Shown here piece by piece: positions 50,026 to 57,495 of a DNA stretch of 57,495 bases. Position numbers and translations under genes: made by a program. This DNA is from Firmicutes bacterium UBA1764 (GTDB lineage Bacteria > Bacillota > Clostridia > Peptostreptococcales > Anaerovoracaceae). Positions within the stretch are counted from its first letter, which is position 1. Every line of letters begins with the position of its first letter. Below the pieces are notes generated by a model. It was given only the letters and a program-made list of their open reading frames with translations. It had not been told where the DNA came from and ran no database searches. The stretch spans positions 32,287 through 89,781 of the forward strand of contig DCHA01000076.1 in NCBI GenBank assembly GCA_002315535.1, given 5' to 3'.

Positions 50026-50825
50026 TATTTACAAATCAAAACTAGATAATAGTATACAAATGGGGAGATAAATAAGTAAGAATCAACTCTGTCTAAAACA
50101 CCGCCATGTCCGGGGATTAAATTAGAATAATCCTTAATTCCCATCTTTCTCTTAAATGCGCTGGCAACAAGATCGCCGATTTCAGCAATTGCCGAACCGA
50201 TTATTCCGATAATAACGCAATCGAGTAAATGTCCTTTGAAGAATAAAAGACCAAAAATTATCGAAGATATTGTTCCAAGCAATACTCCGGAAACAGCACC
50301 CTCAACTGTCTTCTTAGGTGATAATGTCGGGCAAAGCTTATGCTTTCCAAAGAACATTCCACCAAAATATCCACCTGTATCGGCGAAAATGGCAATAATA
50401 ATTGGCATCCAGCACAAAGCATGCTCATATCTTTCAATTAAAGCAACGTGAATAAGGTTGTATGCAATGTAAATTATTCCGATTAAAGTGAAGCTAGGGC
50501 CTAAAATATTGTGGTTTTTATCCATTATTATAAGAAGCATTGAGGATAAAACTACAATAAAGAGCCAAAACGAAATGAATTTTCCGAAAAGCTCTGCATC
50601 ATTCAGCTTATAAAGACCGGCATATGCAGCTATATATAAAATAACAAGCAGCGCAGCCGCAACAGGCTTAGAAGACTTAATTTCAAGCTTTTCAAAGCCT
50701 CTGTAAAATTCATATAAAGCTGCAGCGCTTAATAAAAAACATATAATAAGTAAAGGAAGCTTACCAATGCCAAGAAAAATGACAAACGGCAGCATGCACG
50801 CAACGGAAATCAATCGAGTTTTCAT
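50025..50825 (-). CDS. cdsA: phosphatidate cytidylyltransferase
   Basis: 266 residues with seven or eight membrane helices. The CTP-transferase signature SAFKRKMGIKDYSNLIPGHG followed by GVLDRVDS (about 218-245) is intact. It makes CDP-diacylglycerol, the substrate of PgsA, whose gene is also in this window. One-base overlap with both neighbours. Confidence 0.96.
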   Translation of the reverse strand: MKTRLISVACMLPFVIFLGIGKLPLLIICFLLSAAALYEFYRGFEKLEIKSSKPVAAALLVILYIAAYAGLYKLNDAELFGKFISFWLFIVVLSSMLLIIMDKNHNILGPSFTLIGIIYIAYNLIHVALIERYEHALCWMPIIIAIFADTGGYFGGMFFGKHKLCPTLSPKKTVEGAVSGVLLGTISSIIFGLLFFKGHLLDCVIIGIIGSAIAEIGDLVASAFKRKMGIKDYSNLIPGHGGVLDRVDSYLFISPFVYYYLVLICK

Positions 50826-51517
50826 TATAAGCCTCCAAATCTTCTGTTTCGGCTCTGGTAAATCTCCAGTGCCGCTTCATATTGGCTCGGATTAAATTCG
50901 GGCCAATAACAATCTACTATCACTAATTCAGAATATGCCGACTGCCAAGTAAGAAAATTAGACAGACGATATTCGCCTCCGGTTCTGATAATTACATCAG
51001 GATCCGGGCAGCCATTGGTATACAGCTTAGATTCAAAATCAGCTTCTGATATTGAATCCTTACCCTCTTTAATCAATTCATTGCAGGCTCTTATTATTTC
51101 AGCTCTGCCTCCGTAATTGATTGCAATATTAAAAACTAAACCTGTATTGTTTTTTGTAGTTTCAAGCGCTTTAAGAACAGACTTTTTAGCATCCTCCGGA
51201 ATAATTGACCAATCACCAATAATGTTTACCATAACATTATTACGATTAAGCTCATCAAGCTCAGATGCAACATATTTTACAAGCAATTTAAAGATGCCGG
51301 AGACCTCTTCAATGGGACGTTTCCAGTTTTCAGTGGAAAATGCATAAACCGTAAGGTATTTAACACCTAGAATATCCGAATGTTTAACGATTTCTCTTAA
51401 AGCATTCATGCCCTCATTATGACCGAAAACTCGCATTTGGCCTCTTTCCTTAGCCCACCTGCCGTTTCCGTCCATAATAATTGCAACGTGTTGTGGAATA
51501 TTGTTCTTATCAAGCAT
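50825..51517 (-). CDS. uppS: undecaprenyl diphosphate synthase (cis-prenyltransferase)
   Basis: About 230 residues if it begins at MLDKNNIPQHVAIIMDGNGR (51517); an ATG three codons upstream (51526) is also possible. Catalytic IIMDGNGRWAKERG, YAFSTENWKRP (about 68) and the C-terminal RTGGEYRLSNFLTWQSAYSE are present. It makes the C55 lipid carrier for cell-wall synthesis. No Shine-Dalgarno precedes either start; a hairpin with T-run lies directly upstream. Confidence 0.95.
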   Translation of the reverse strand: MLDKNNIPQHVAIIMDGNGRWAKERGQMRVFGHNEGMNALREIVKHSDILGVKYLTVYAFSTENWKRPIEEVSGIFKLLVKYVASELDELNRNNVMVNIIGDWSIIPEDAKKSVLKALETTKNNTGLVFNIAINYGGRAEIIRACNELIKEGKDSISEADFESKLYTNGCPDPDVIIRTGGEYRLSNFLTWQSAYSELVIVDCYWPEFNPSQYEAALEIYQSRNRRFGGL

Positions 51518-51526
51518 AAATATCAT

Positions 51527-51552
51527 AAAAACTACCGGCATAACCGGTAGTT
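51527..51552 (-). terminator. hairpin with U-tract between frr and uppS
   Basis: Perfect nine-pair stem AACTACCGG / CCGGTAGTT (51544-51552 with 51530-51538) around a five-base loop, followed by TTTT immediately before the first possible uppS ATG. It looks like a terminator placed at a translation start. Confidence 0.65.
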
Positions 51553-51563
51553 ATAATTCAATA

Positions 51564-52118
51564 TTAGATTTCCATCAATTCTTTTTCTTTTGCGGCAACG
51601 ATTCCGTCGATGTCTTTCATACACTTGTCGGTCATCTTTTGAATCTCATCAAGCTCATCCTTTACATCATCTTCGGTAAGTTCACCGTCTTTTTCAAGCT
51701 TTTTGACTTCATCATTAGCATCTCTTCTTAAGTTTCTAACTGCAACCTTAGAATCCTCACCAATTTTCTTAATCTGCTTAGTTTTCTCTTTTCTTGTTTC
51801 CTCAGTAACAGGTGGAATAACAAGTCTGATATTCTTTCCATCGTTAGAAGGATTAATTCCGATATTTGATACCTGAATAGCCTTTTCAATTGACTTTACT
51901 GTAGACGGATCGAAAGGTGTAATAAGAAGAGTTCTTGGATCAGGAACTGAAATATTGGACATATTCTTAAGAGGTGTTGGACTACCATAGTAGTCAACAA
52001 CAATCTGATCAAGAAGAGCCGCATTAGCACGGCCTGCTCTTACTGTATTAAGATCTTCTTTGAGGACATTGATGGTTTTTGCCATCTTTTCTTCGTACTT
52101 TTCACGTGGACTTGCCAT
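51564..52118 (-). CDS. frr: ribosome recycling factor
   Basis: 184 residues of the all-helical plus beta RRF fold. Blocks NTVRAGRANAALLDQIVVDYYGSPTPL (about 21-47, Arg-rich contact region) and RLVIPPVTEETRKEK (about 102) are conserved. It splits the post-termination ribosome with EF-G. Eleven bases after pyrH with GGAGAA upstream. Confidence 0.97.
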   Translation of the reverse strand: MASPREKYEEKMAKTINVLKEDLNTVRAGRANAALLDQIVVDYYGSPTPLKNMSNISVPDPRTLLITPFDPSTVKSIEKAIQVSNIGINPSNDGKNIRLVIPPVTEETRKEKTKQIKKIGEDSKVAVRNLRRDANDEVKKLEKDGELTEDDVKDELDEIQKMTDKCMKDIDGIVAAKEKELMEI

Positions 52119-52129
52119 AATAGTTCTCC

Positions 52130-52834
52130 TTATTCAATAATAGTTCCGATATCTTCACCTGCAACAGCTCTAAGGATAGCATTTGGCTCGCTTAGGCCGA
52201 AGCAATGAATTGTCATATGATTATCTCTGCAAAGGCTTGCAGCTGTACTATCCATAACCTGAAGATTCTTTTCAAGAACCTCAGTATGAGTAAGTCTCTT
52301 ATATTTTTTAGCATTTGGATTAATCATTGGGTCGCTGTCATATACTGCATCAATGGTCTTTCCAAGAAGAATAACATCACAGTTCATCTCAGTTGCTCTT
52401 AAAGCGGCACAGGTATCTGTGCTAAAGAACGGGCTTCCGACTCCTGCGGCGAAAATAACAACATTTCCGTCTCTAAGCTGTGCAAGAGCACGTCTTCTGA
52501 CATAAGGCTCAGCAATCTGCTTCATTTCAATTGCGGTGTGGACTCTTGTTGGAACTCCAAGTCTTTCAATTGCATCCTGAAGACCAAGCGCGTTTATGCA
52601 AGTAGCAAGCATTCCCATGTAATCGGCCTGCGCTCTATCCATTTTCTGGCTTGTTCTGCCTCGCCAAAAGTTTCCGCCGCCAACAACCAGTGCAACCTGA
52701 ACACCCAAATCAACTAGTGTTTTGACATCGTTTGCGACATGCATCAGCATTTCATCAGACAAACCACTTTCCTTTTCACCGGCTAAAGCTTCTCCACTAA
52801 CCTTAAGTAATACTCTCTTATATTTAGCTTCCAT
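52130..52834 (-). CDS. pyrH: UMP kinase
   Basis: 234 residues of the amino-acid-kinase fold. N-terminal KRVLLKVSGEALAGE, then VALVVGGGNFWRGR (about 48) and GVGSPFFSTDTCAALRA (about 131). It makes UDP from UMP with ATP and is usually controlled by GTP and UTP. An extended -10 lies in the gap behind the SpoIIE-like gene. Confidence 0.97.
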   Translation of the reverse strand: MEAKYKRVLLKVSGEALAGEKESGLSDEMLMHVANDVKTLVDLGVQVALVVGGGNFWRGRTSQKMDRAQADYMGMLATCINALGLQDAIERLGVPTRVHTAIEMKQIAEPYVRRRALAQLRDGNVVIFAAGVGSPFFSTDTCAALRATEMNCDVILLGKTIDAVYDSDPMINPNAKKYKRLTHTEVLEKNLQVMDSTAASLCRDNHMTIHCFGLSEPNAILRAVAGEDIGTIIE

Positions 52835-52875
52835 ATTATGTCTTCCTATCTATATCAATGTTTAAACCATCATAA

Positions 52876-52884
52876 ATTATAGCA
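52876..52884 (-). promoter_or_regulatory. extended -10 promoter of pyrH-frr
   Basis: TGCTATAAT on the minus strand, directly after the stop of the SpoIIE-like gene; the predicted leader is about 35 bases with AGGAAG. No clear -35. Confidence 0.5.
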
Positions 52885-52886
52885 TA

Positions 52887-55709
52887 TTAGTAGTATTTCT
52901 GAATAGTTAGAATGTTCTTATCATCCTTGTACTCATAAATCATATTGTCCATCTGATTCTTTACCATGAATATACCAAGTCCGCCAATTCCTCTATCCTC
53001 AACTGAAAGTGTAGTGTCAGGATCCTCTTTCTTGAGCGGATTGTACGGAATACCCTCATCGATAAATACAAGCTGTACACCGTGCGGATCATCGAGTTCT
53101 TCAACAACAACAGTTGCAGGACCCTTCTTCTTTGGATATGAATAGAATGCAATATTACTGTAAAGCTCATCAATTGCAATGCTGAGCTGCATAATAGCCT
53201 TCATTGGACATTCTAATTTTTCGAGTTCCTCTTCTACAAAGGCTGTAACCTGAGGAATATCTTCAACTGAAGCCTCATCGAAATGCAGTCTCTTTCCGAT
53301 CTTTCTGCCATTAAACTTAAATGCAAGCATTGTAATATCATCGAATTGAGGTGCTTCGGCAACAAATTTATCAACGTCTTCCTTAACTGTATCGCAAAGA
53401 TCCTTCATATCGGTAAATTCTCTGCTGTTGAGAATAGTCTGGAGTCTGTCCTCACCATAGAGCTCGTTATGAGCATCGGTAGCCTCTGTAACACCATCTG
53501 TGTAAAGGAAAATGATATCGCCCTGCTCAAGCTGAAGCTCTTGCTTCTTGAAATTTACACCCTCCATACCTGCAAGAACGAAGCCAGGTCTTGTCTTTAA
53601 GTATTCAAACTGACCATTTGCCTTCTTAACAAGAGGCTGGTTATGTCCGCCATTAGCAAATTCAAGTAAACCTGTTTCGAGATTCATCTGACCCTGCCAT
53701 GCAGTTACAAACAGATTTGCATCATTTCCTTCACAAAGACCTGCATTACCGCGAGTAAATACGTCATTAATTGCAATATTGGATTCAGTTAAGCTCTTAA
53801 GCTGAGTCTTTGCTCTCATCATAAACAGAGCAGCAGGAATTCCTTTGCCGGAAACATCGGCAATGAGGAAGTTGATTATATTATGATGCGTGAGATAGAA
53901 ATCGTAGAAGTCTCCGCCTACTTCCTTTGCTGTATCCATACGAGCATAGATATCAAAATCCTTTCTCTTAGGGAATGCAGGGAAAACATTTGGTAAAGCG
54001 GAATACTGAATCTTTTTAGCAAATTCAAGCTCTTTATCAATACGAGCTGCAGCTTCATCAATATAATGCTTAAGTGTTGTTACTGTACCGTTAATATCAT
54101 CCGATAAGGACGCAAATTCTTCGCTTGATCTAACATCAACTGAGACGTTAAGATTTCCTCCGGTAATTTCTGCAAGCGAATCATTGATTTTTCTCATCTT
54201 GTCAACAATGATAAATTTAACAAGCAGATAAATAATACCAAATACAATTGCGAATACTAAAATCTCAAGATAAGTATTGGTCAAAAGAGCAATTTCAAGT
54301 GCCTGATTTGCCTCAGTCTGAGGGTAAAAGGCAACAACTATATAGCCTTCTACATAATCATACATGCTGTAATAATCAGTCTTTCTGATATTAACCTCAA
54401 ATCTTTCAAATGTATCACAAACCTTAATAGAATCATTAATTGTTGTAGCCTCAAGATTTGGGAATACCATATTGCTTGGACCGCTGACTACAGCACCATC
54501 TGTTCTGTATACTACAAGGAAGCCGCTTTGTCCTATACGTCTGTTAGCAACTGAGCTCTTAATAACACTGGAAATACCCTTCTGGAACTGTTCACTATCA
54601 AGACCAATCTGAATAAAGCCTCCATCAAGTGCAACTCCGGCATATTTCATCATCTTATTATTATCAAATGAGATCGGACCATATGCTTGAACATATGAAT
54701 TCTTATTTTTAGTGAGACACATAAACTCATTTGATTGCTGCCCGCTCTTCATATCATAGCCATAATAATCAGGCTCAGAGCTTGCAATAATTATTCCGTT
54801 ACTTGCAACAATATTAATCTCAGAAACATCATATAATTCCATAAGCTGCCTGATATTCAAATTATTTTCTGAATAATCATGTTCGATCATTTGGGCCCAA
54901 TATATCATGTTATCATCAACAGCTGCGTTTACATCGCTTTCGGCATCTTCAATACCATAGGTTAAGAAGTTGTCGGTCTGTGTATAAGTCAGATTAGTTT
55001 GGAGCTGATACATAAAGAGGGTTGTAATAAGAAAAGCAAAGCAAACAGCAAGTAGTAGCCAGCGCTGAATGATATCGCTGATTTGATGTTTACCCTTTAA
55101 AATATGTAAATCTTCTTTTGATATTAAACCAATGATAAATGATGCAAGAAGAACGCTCAAGCTATTTGCAAGTATCATTGGAACAGAACAAATCTTTACA
55201 ATATTTGCAGCCTTTGTTGCAGTATCAAAATTCGTTACAAATACCATTGTTAAATGGAATACTTCAACGATAAGACCAATTGCAAAGCTGATAAGCCAGG
55301 ATGGCTTTTTATTATCAAACATGAACACGCGAAGCAGCGCAGCAAAAATGCCCGCAAGTGCAGTTGACATACTGCAAGCAAGTCTAGTATATGAACCTAC
55401 GCCCCAGGCAACGGCAATCCAGCGTTCAACACCGCCAATTACTCCGGCGATAATACCGGCCGGAGCGCCGAAAAACAGGCCGGCACAAAGAGGCGCGGCA
55501 TCACGGCAGTTAACCATTGCTCCATCAAGCGGAATTCCCCACTCTGTACCTATTATTGCGAGTCCGCCAAACAAAATACCAATTATTATTTGTGATAACC
55601 AATAAATCTTTTTACTGTCCTTGTTATAATATTTTCTGAGACAAAACAGAATTACTGATAATGCGACCGGCATTAAAGCTGCCAATCCAAGTTTTACATA
55701 TGAATTCAT
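52887..55709 (-). CDS. membrane sensor with SpoIIE-type PP2C phosphatase and HATPase (anti-sigma kinase-like) domains
   Basis: 940 residues. A 5TM-5TMR_LYT membrane module (1-200, LFFGAPAGIIAGVIGGVERW) is followed by a helix near 220, an extracellular sensor of dCache type (about 240-470), a helix (478-502), a HAMP-like linker (503-555), a SpoIIE/RsbU phosphatase (about 590-798) and an RsbW/SpoIIAB-like HATPase (about 810-940). Phosphatase metal residues sit in KEVGGDFYDF, ADVSGKGIPA, YTDGVTEATD and FDDITML. The HATPase N-box is IDELYSNI, with later boxes DEGIPYNP and RGIGGLGIFMV. Both enzymes look intact, which suggests control of an anti-anti-sigma partner encoded elsewhere. 13 bases after the kinase-like gene. 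Confidence 0.88.
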   Translation of the reverse strand: MNSYVKLGLAALMPVALSVILFCLRKYYNKDSKKIYWLSQIIIGILFGGLAIIGTEWGIPLDGAMVNCRDAAPLCAGLFFGAPAGIIAGVIGGVERWIAVAWGVGSYTRLACSMSTALAGIFAALLRVFMFDNKKPSWLISFAIGLIVEVFHLTMVFVTNFDTATKAANIVKICSVPMILANSLSVLLASFIIGLISKEDLHILKGKHQISDIIQRWLLLAVCFAFLITTLFMYQLQTNLTYTQTDNFLTYGIEDAESDVNAAVDDNMIYWAQMIEHDYSENNLNIRQLMELYDVSEINIVASNGIIIASSEPDYYGYDMKSGQQSNEFMCLTKNKNSYVQAYGPISFDNNKMMKYAGVALDGGFIQIGLDSEQFQKGISSVIKSSVANRRIGQSGFLVVYRTDGAVVSGPSNMVFPNLEATTINDSIKVCDTFERFEVNIRKTDYYSMYDYVEGYIVVAFYPQTEANQALEIALLTNTYLEILVFAIVFGIIYLLVKFIIVDKMRKINDSLAEITGGNLNVSVDVRSSEEFASLSDDINGTVTTLKHYIDEAAARIDKELEFAKKIQYSALPNVFPAFPKRKDFDIYARMDTAKEVGGDFYDFYLTHHNIINFLIADVSGKGIPAALFMMRAKTQLKSLTESNIAINDVFTRGNAGLCEGNDANLFVTAWQGQMNLETGLLEFANGGHNQPLVKKANGQFEYLKTRPGFVLAGMEGVNFKKQELQLEQGDIIFLYTDGVTEATDAHNELYGEDRLQTILNSREFTDMKDLCDTVKEDVDKFVAEAPQFDDITMLAFKFNGRKIGKRLHFDEASVEDIPQVTAFVEEELEKLECPMKAIMQLSIAIDELYSNIAFYSYPKKKGPATVVVEELDDPHGVQLVFIDEGIPYNPLKKEDPDTTLSVEDRGIGGLGIFMVKNQMDNMIYEYKDDKNILTIQKYY

Positions 55710-55722
55710 AAAATACCTGTTC

Positions 55723-56313
55723 CTATTTCAAGCTGGAATTATAAGCGTCATAAATAATCTTTGCGGCTGTTTCAATGCCAACAACAGAAGTATCAATAAG
55801 CAGATTATAGTTCTTGTAATCACCCCATTGTCTTCCTGTATATTTATTGTAAAAGGCCTTTCTTTCGGCATCAATTTTTTTCATAAATCTATGAACAGCA
55901 TTGATATCATTAGAATCAACCTTTTCATTAACGTGAAGAACTCTTATTTTTTCAGATCCATAAAGGAATACATTAAATACGTCATATCCGGCATCCTCAA
56001 GTATTGCATCTGAGCAGCGGCCAACTATTACCTGAGCTCCTTTTTTTGCGAAATCAAGGACTACCTCTTTTTGCATTTCATATAATGCATCTTTCTGATC
56101 ATACTGAATTGGTGTAATCTTTGACCAAAATGATTCAGCCTTATGCAGGGTTTCAGATTCGTCACTTAAAAATTCGTAATCAAGCTTACTTTCCTTAGCA
56201 AGCTCTCTAACTATGTCTCTGTCAAAAAGCTCAACGCCCAGCATTTTGGCAAGCTCTAATCCTACAACTCTTCCACCGGCGCCATGTTCTCGACTAATTG
56301 TAATAATCTTCAT
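55723..56313 (-). CDS. cytidylate kinase-like family protein
   Basis: 196 residues of the Cytidylate_kin2 family. P-loop variant SREHGAGGRVVGLELA (about 7-22), then LFDRDIVRELAKE (about 34) and VIVGRCSDAIL (about 95). These proteins resemble CMP kinase but their true substrate is not established; the set is common in Clostridia beside regulatory genes. AAGGAG precedes the ATG. It appears to be co-transcribed with the SpoIIE-like phosphatase gene. Confidence 0.85.
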   Translation of the reverse strand: MKIITISREHGAGGRVVGLELAKMLGVELFDRDIVRELAKESKLDYEFLSDESETLHKAESFWSKITPIQYDQKDALYEMQKEVVLDFAKKGAQVIVGRCSDAILEDAGYDVFNVFLYGSEKIRVLHVNEKVDSNDINAVHRFMKKIDAERKAFYNKYTGRQWGDYKNYNLLIDTSVVGIETAAKIIYDAYNSSLK

Positions 56314-56358
56314 ATAAAACTCCTTGAATTAATTAAATTCATTTTTTAACAACTATAT

Positions 56359-56387
56359 ATTATATCACAGAGCCTAAACCTAAACAA
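56359..56387 (-). promoter_or_regulatory. promoter of the cytidylate kinase-like / SpoIIE-like unit
   Basis: TTGTTT (56382-56387), a 17-base spacer and TATAAT (56359-56364). The -35 overlaps the U-tract of the tsf terminator. Confidence 0.75.
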
Positions 56388-56424
56388 AACAAAAGTGAGC
56401 CTTGAAATTAATCAAGACTCACTC
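56382..56424 (-). terminator. tsf intrinsic terminator
   Basis: Twelve-pair stem (AGTGAGTCTTGA / TCAAGGCTCACT, one wobble) with a loop of about six bases, then TTTTGTTTTGTTT on the minus strand. Confidence 0.88.
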
Positions 56425-56443
56425 GGATTATTTAATAATTGAA

Positions 56444-57367
56444 TTACTTAGCCATCTGCTTAGCAACTTCTTCTGCAAAGTTTTCTTCCTTCTTTTCAAG
56501 ACCTTCACCAACTTCGAAACGAATCATTTCTACTACAGTGATATCCTTGCCGATTTCCTTTGCTACGCTGTCAACATATTCCTTAACAGACATATCTCCG
56601 TTCTTAACGAACTTCTGGTCAACGAGGCATACTTCCTGGAGCTGCTTCTTAAGACGACCGGTAATCATCTTTTCGATAATTTCCTTTGGCTTGTTAGGAC
56701 TTTCGTTCTGTGCCTGTGCAACGAGAACTTCCTTTTCATGTGCAAGATATTCTGCATCAACACCTGCTTCATCTACATAAAGAGGTCTCATTGATGCTGC
56801 CTGCATAGCTACGTCTTTTCCAACAACCTGAAGCTGTTCTGCTGTAGCTTCTGACTTAAGACCAATGATAACACCAATCTTTCCGCCGCCATGAATGTAA
56901 CCAACATACTTGCAACCTGCAGTGTTGCCCTTGCCGATTCTTCTAACATTCATGTTTTCACCGATCTTAGCGATTTTTGCTGTAAGAACTTCCTGAACTG
57001 TTCCTTCAGCATTAAGAGGCATAGTCATGAACTTTTCCATATTTTCATCAGCTGCTGCAAGTGCGAGCTTAGCGCAGTCGTCTACAAACTGAACAAATTC
57101 TTCATTCTTTGCAACGAAGTCTGTTTCTGCGTTAACTTCAACTGCTGCTGCAGATGTTCCATCAGCGTTAAAAGCAAGCTTTACAAGACCTTCAGAAGCA
57201 ATTCTGCCTGCCTTCTTAGCTGCCTTTGCAAGACCATTTTCTCTTAAATAGTCAACTGCCTTTGTCATATCGCCATCGCATTCAACGAGAGCTTTTTTGC
57301 AATCCATCATTCCTGCGCCTGTAGCGTCGCGGAGTTCCTTTACTAATGCTGCTGTAATTGCTGCCAT
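56444..57367 (-). CDS. tsf: translation elongation factor Ts
   Basis: 307 residues. N-terminal UBA-like domain VKELRDATGAGMMDCKKALVE, then the core with NAETDFVAKNEEFV (about 79, the TDFV motif that inserts into EF-Tu) and YIHGGGKIGVIIGL (about 155). It is the nucleotide exchange factor of EF-Tu. AAGGAGA upstream; 15 bases after rpsB. Confidence 0.97.
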   Translation of the reverse strand: MAAITAALVKELRDATGAGMMDCKKALVECDGDMTKAVDYLRENGLAKAAKKAGRIASEGLVKLAFNADGTSAAAVEVNAETDFVAKNEEFVQFVDDCAKLALAAADENMEKFMTMPLNAEGTVQEVLTAKIAKIGENMNVRRIGKGNTAGCKYVGYIHGGGKIGVIIGLKSEATAEQLQVVGKDVAMQAASMRPLYVDEAGVDAEYLAHEKEVLVAQAQNESPNKPKEIIEKMITGRLKKQLQEVCLVDQKFVKNGDMSVKEYVDSVAKEIGKDITVVEMIRFEVGEGLEKKEENFAEEVAKQMAK

Positions 57368-57382
57368 ATTATTTCTCCTTAA

Positions 57383-57495
57383 TTATTCTTCAACAGGTGC
57401 TTCTGCAGGAGCTTCACTTGGAGCATCCTGTCCCTGCTTACCTTCGATAATAGCATCAGCCATTGTTCCGGCAATAAGCTTTACGGCTCTGATAG
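57383..57495 (-). CDS. rpsB: 30S ribosomal protein S2, C-terminal end
   Basis: The last 36 codons only; the gene continues past the right edge. The sequence IRAVKLIAGTMADAIIEGKQ is the conserved S2 C-terminal helix, followed by an acidic Ala/Pro/Glu-rich tail ending in PVEE. Position before tsf confirms rpsB. Confidence 0.95.
   Translation of the reverse strand, partial: IRAVKLIAGTMADAIIEGKQGQDAPSEAPAEAPVEE

Noticed and set aside
1..57495. Mobile elements, CRISPR arrays, prophage genes
   Set aside because: No transposase, integrase, terminal repeats or repeat-spacer pattern were seen on either strand.

Overview
The window is a low-GC chromosomal segment from a Gram-positive bacterium of the class Clostridia (Bacillota). 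Evidence for this: strong GGAGG ribosome-binding sites at many starts; the housekeeping strings rplU-rpmA-obg, dnaG-rpoD-trmK-nif3 and rpsB-tsf-pyrH-frr-uppS-cdsA-dxr-rseP-ispG / rimP-nusA-ylxR-infB-rbfA-nrnA-truB-ribF-rpsO-pnp; a class A-like RNase P RNA; and GAAC-N4-GTTT LexA boxes. I cannot fix the family or genus. Nearly everything is on the minus strand; only a MATE exporter and pfkA are on plus. I see no mobile elements, CRISPR arrays or tRNAs. Gene density is very high, and the only gene-free gap above 300 bases (20996-21416) holds rnpB.

Layout from left to right (transcription mostly runs right to left). 1-9.8 kb: rplU, rpmA, obg, a radical-SAM pair (TIGR03960/TIGR03936 type), an SLH-repeat lipoprotein, comEA, a DUF896 protein, mnmA, alaS and the start of a further gene. 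9.8-21 kb: recA with two LexA boxes; polA-coaE-ftsK-rimO-pgsA; yebC and a divergent MATE exporter. 21-29.5 kb: rnpB, then M16 peptidase-dut-dgt and dnaG-rpoD-trmK-nif3-xth. 29.5-35.3 kb: an oligopeptide ABC transporter, oppBCDFA, placed between pnp and the M16 gene. 35.3-45.7 kb: the rimP-to-pnp translation and RNA-processing string. 45.8-57.5 kb: pfkA (plus strand), the isoprenoid/cell-envelope string ispG-rseP-dxr-cdsA-uppS, frr and pyrH, a membrane SpoIIE-type phosphatase, a cytidylate-kinase-like gene, tsf, and the end of rpsB.

The most unusual observation is the substrate-binding protein of the Opp system. About 90 residues that belong at the C-terminus of this family lie directly after the lipoprotein signal peptide, and the protein stops exactly where that segment should begin. 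The gene therefore looks like a natural circular permutation. A second theme is translation initiation. Five transcription units (SLH lipoprotein, comEA, DUF896/mnmA, polA, M16 peptidase) have an extended -10 element (TGn plus a -10 hexamer) 5-8 bases before the ATG and no Shine-Dalgarno sequence, which predicts leaderless mRNAs. Three other genes (obg, rimP, uppS) lack a Shine-Dalgarno but carry a terminator-like hairpin just before the start. Ribosomal protein L27 lacks the N-terminal extension typical of Bacillota, and its processing protease gene is absent from the usual place. YlxR is unusually short, and NusA carries a SAP-like tail.
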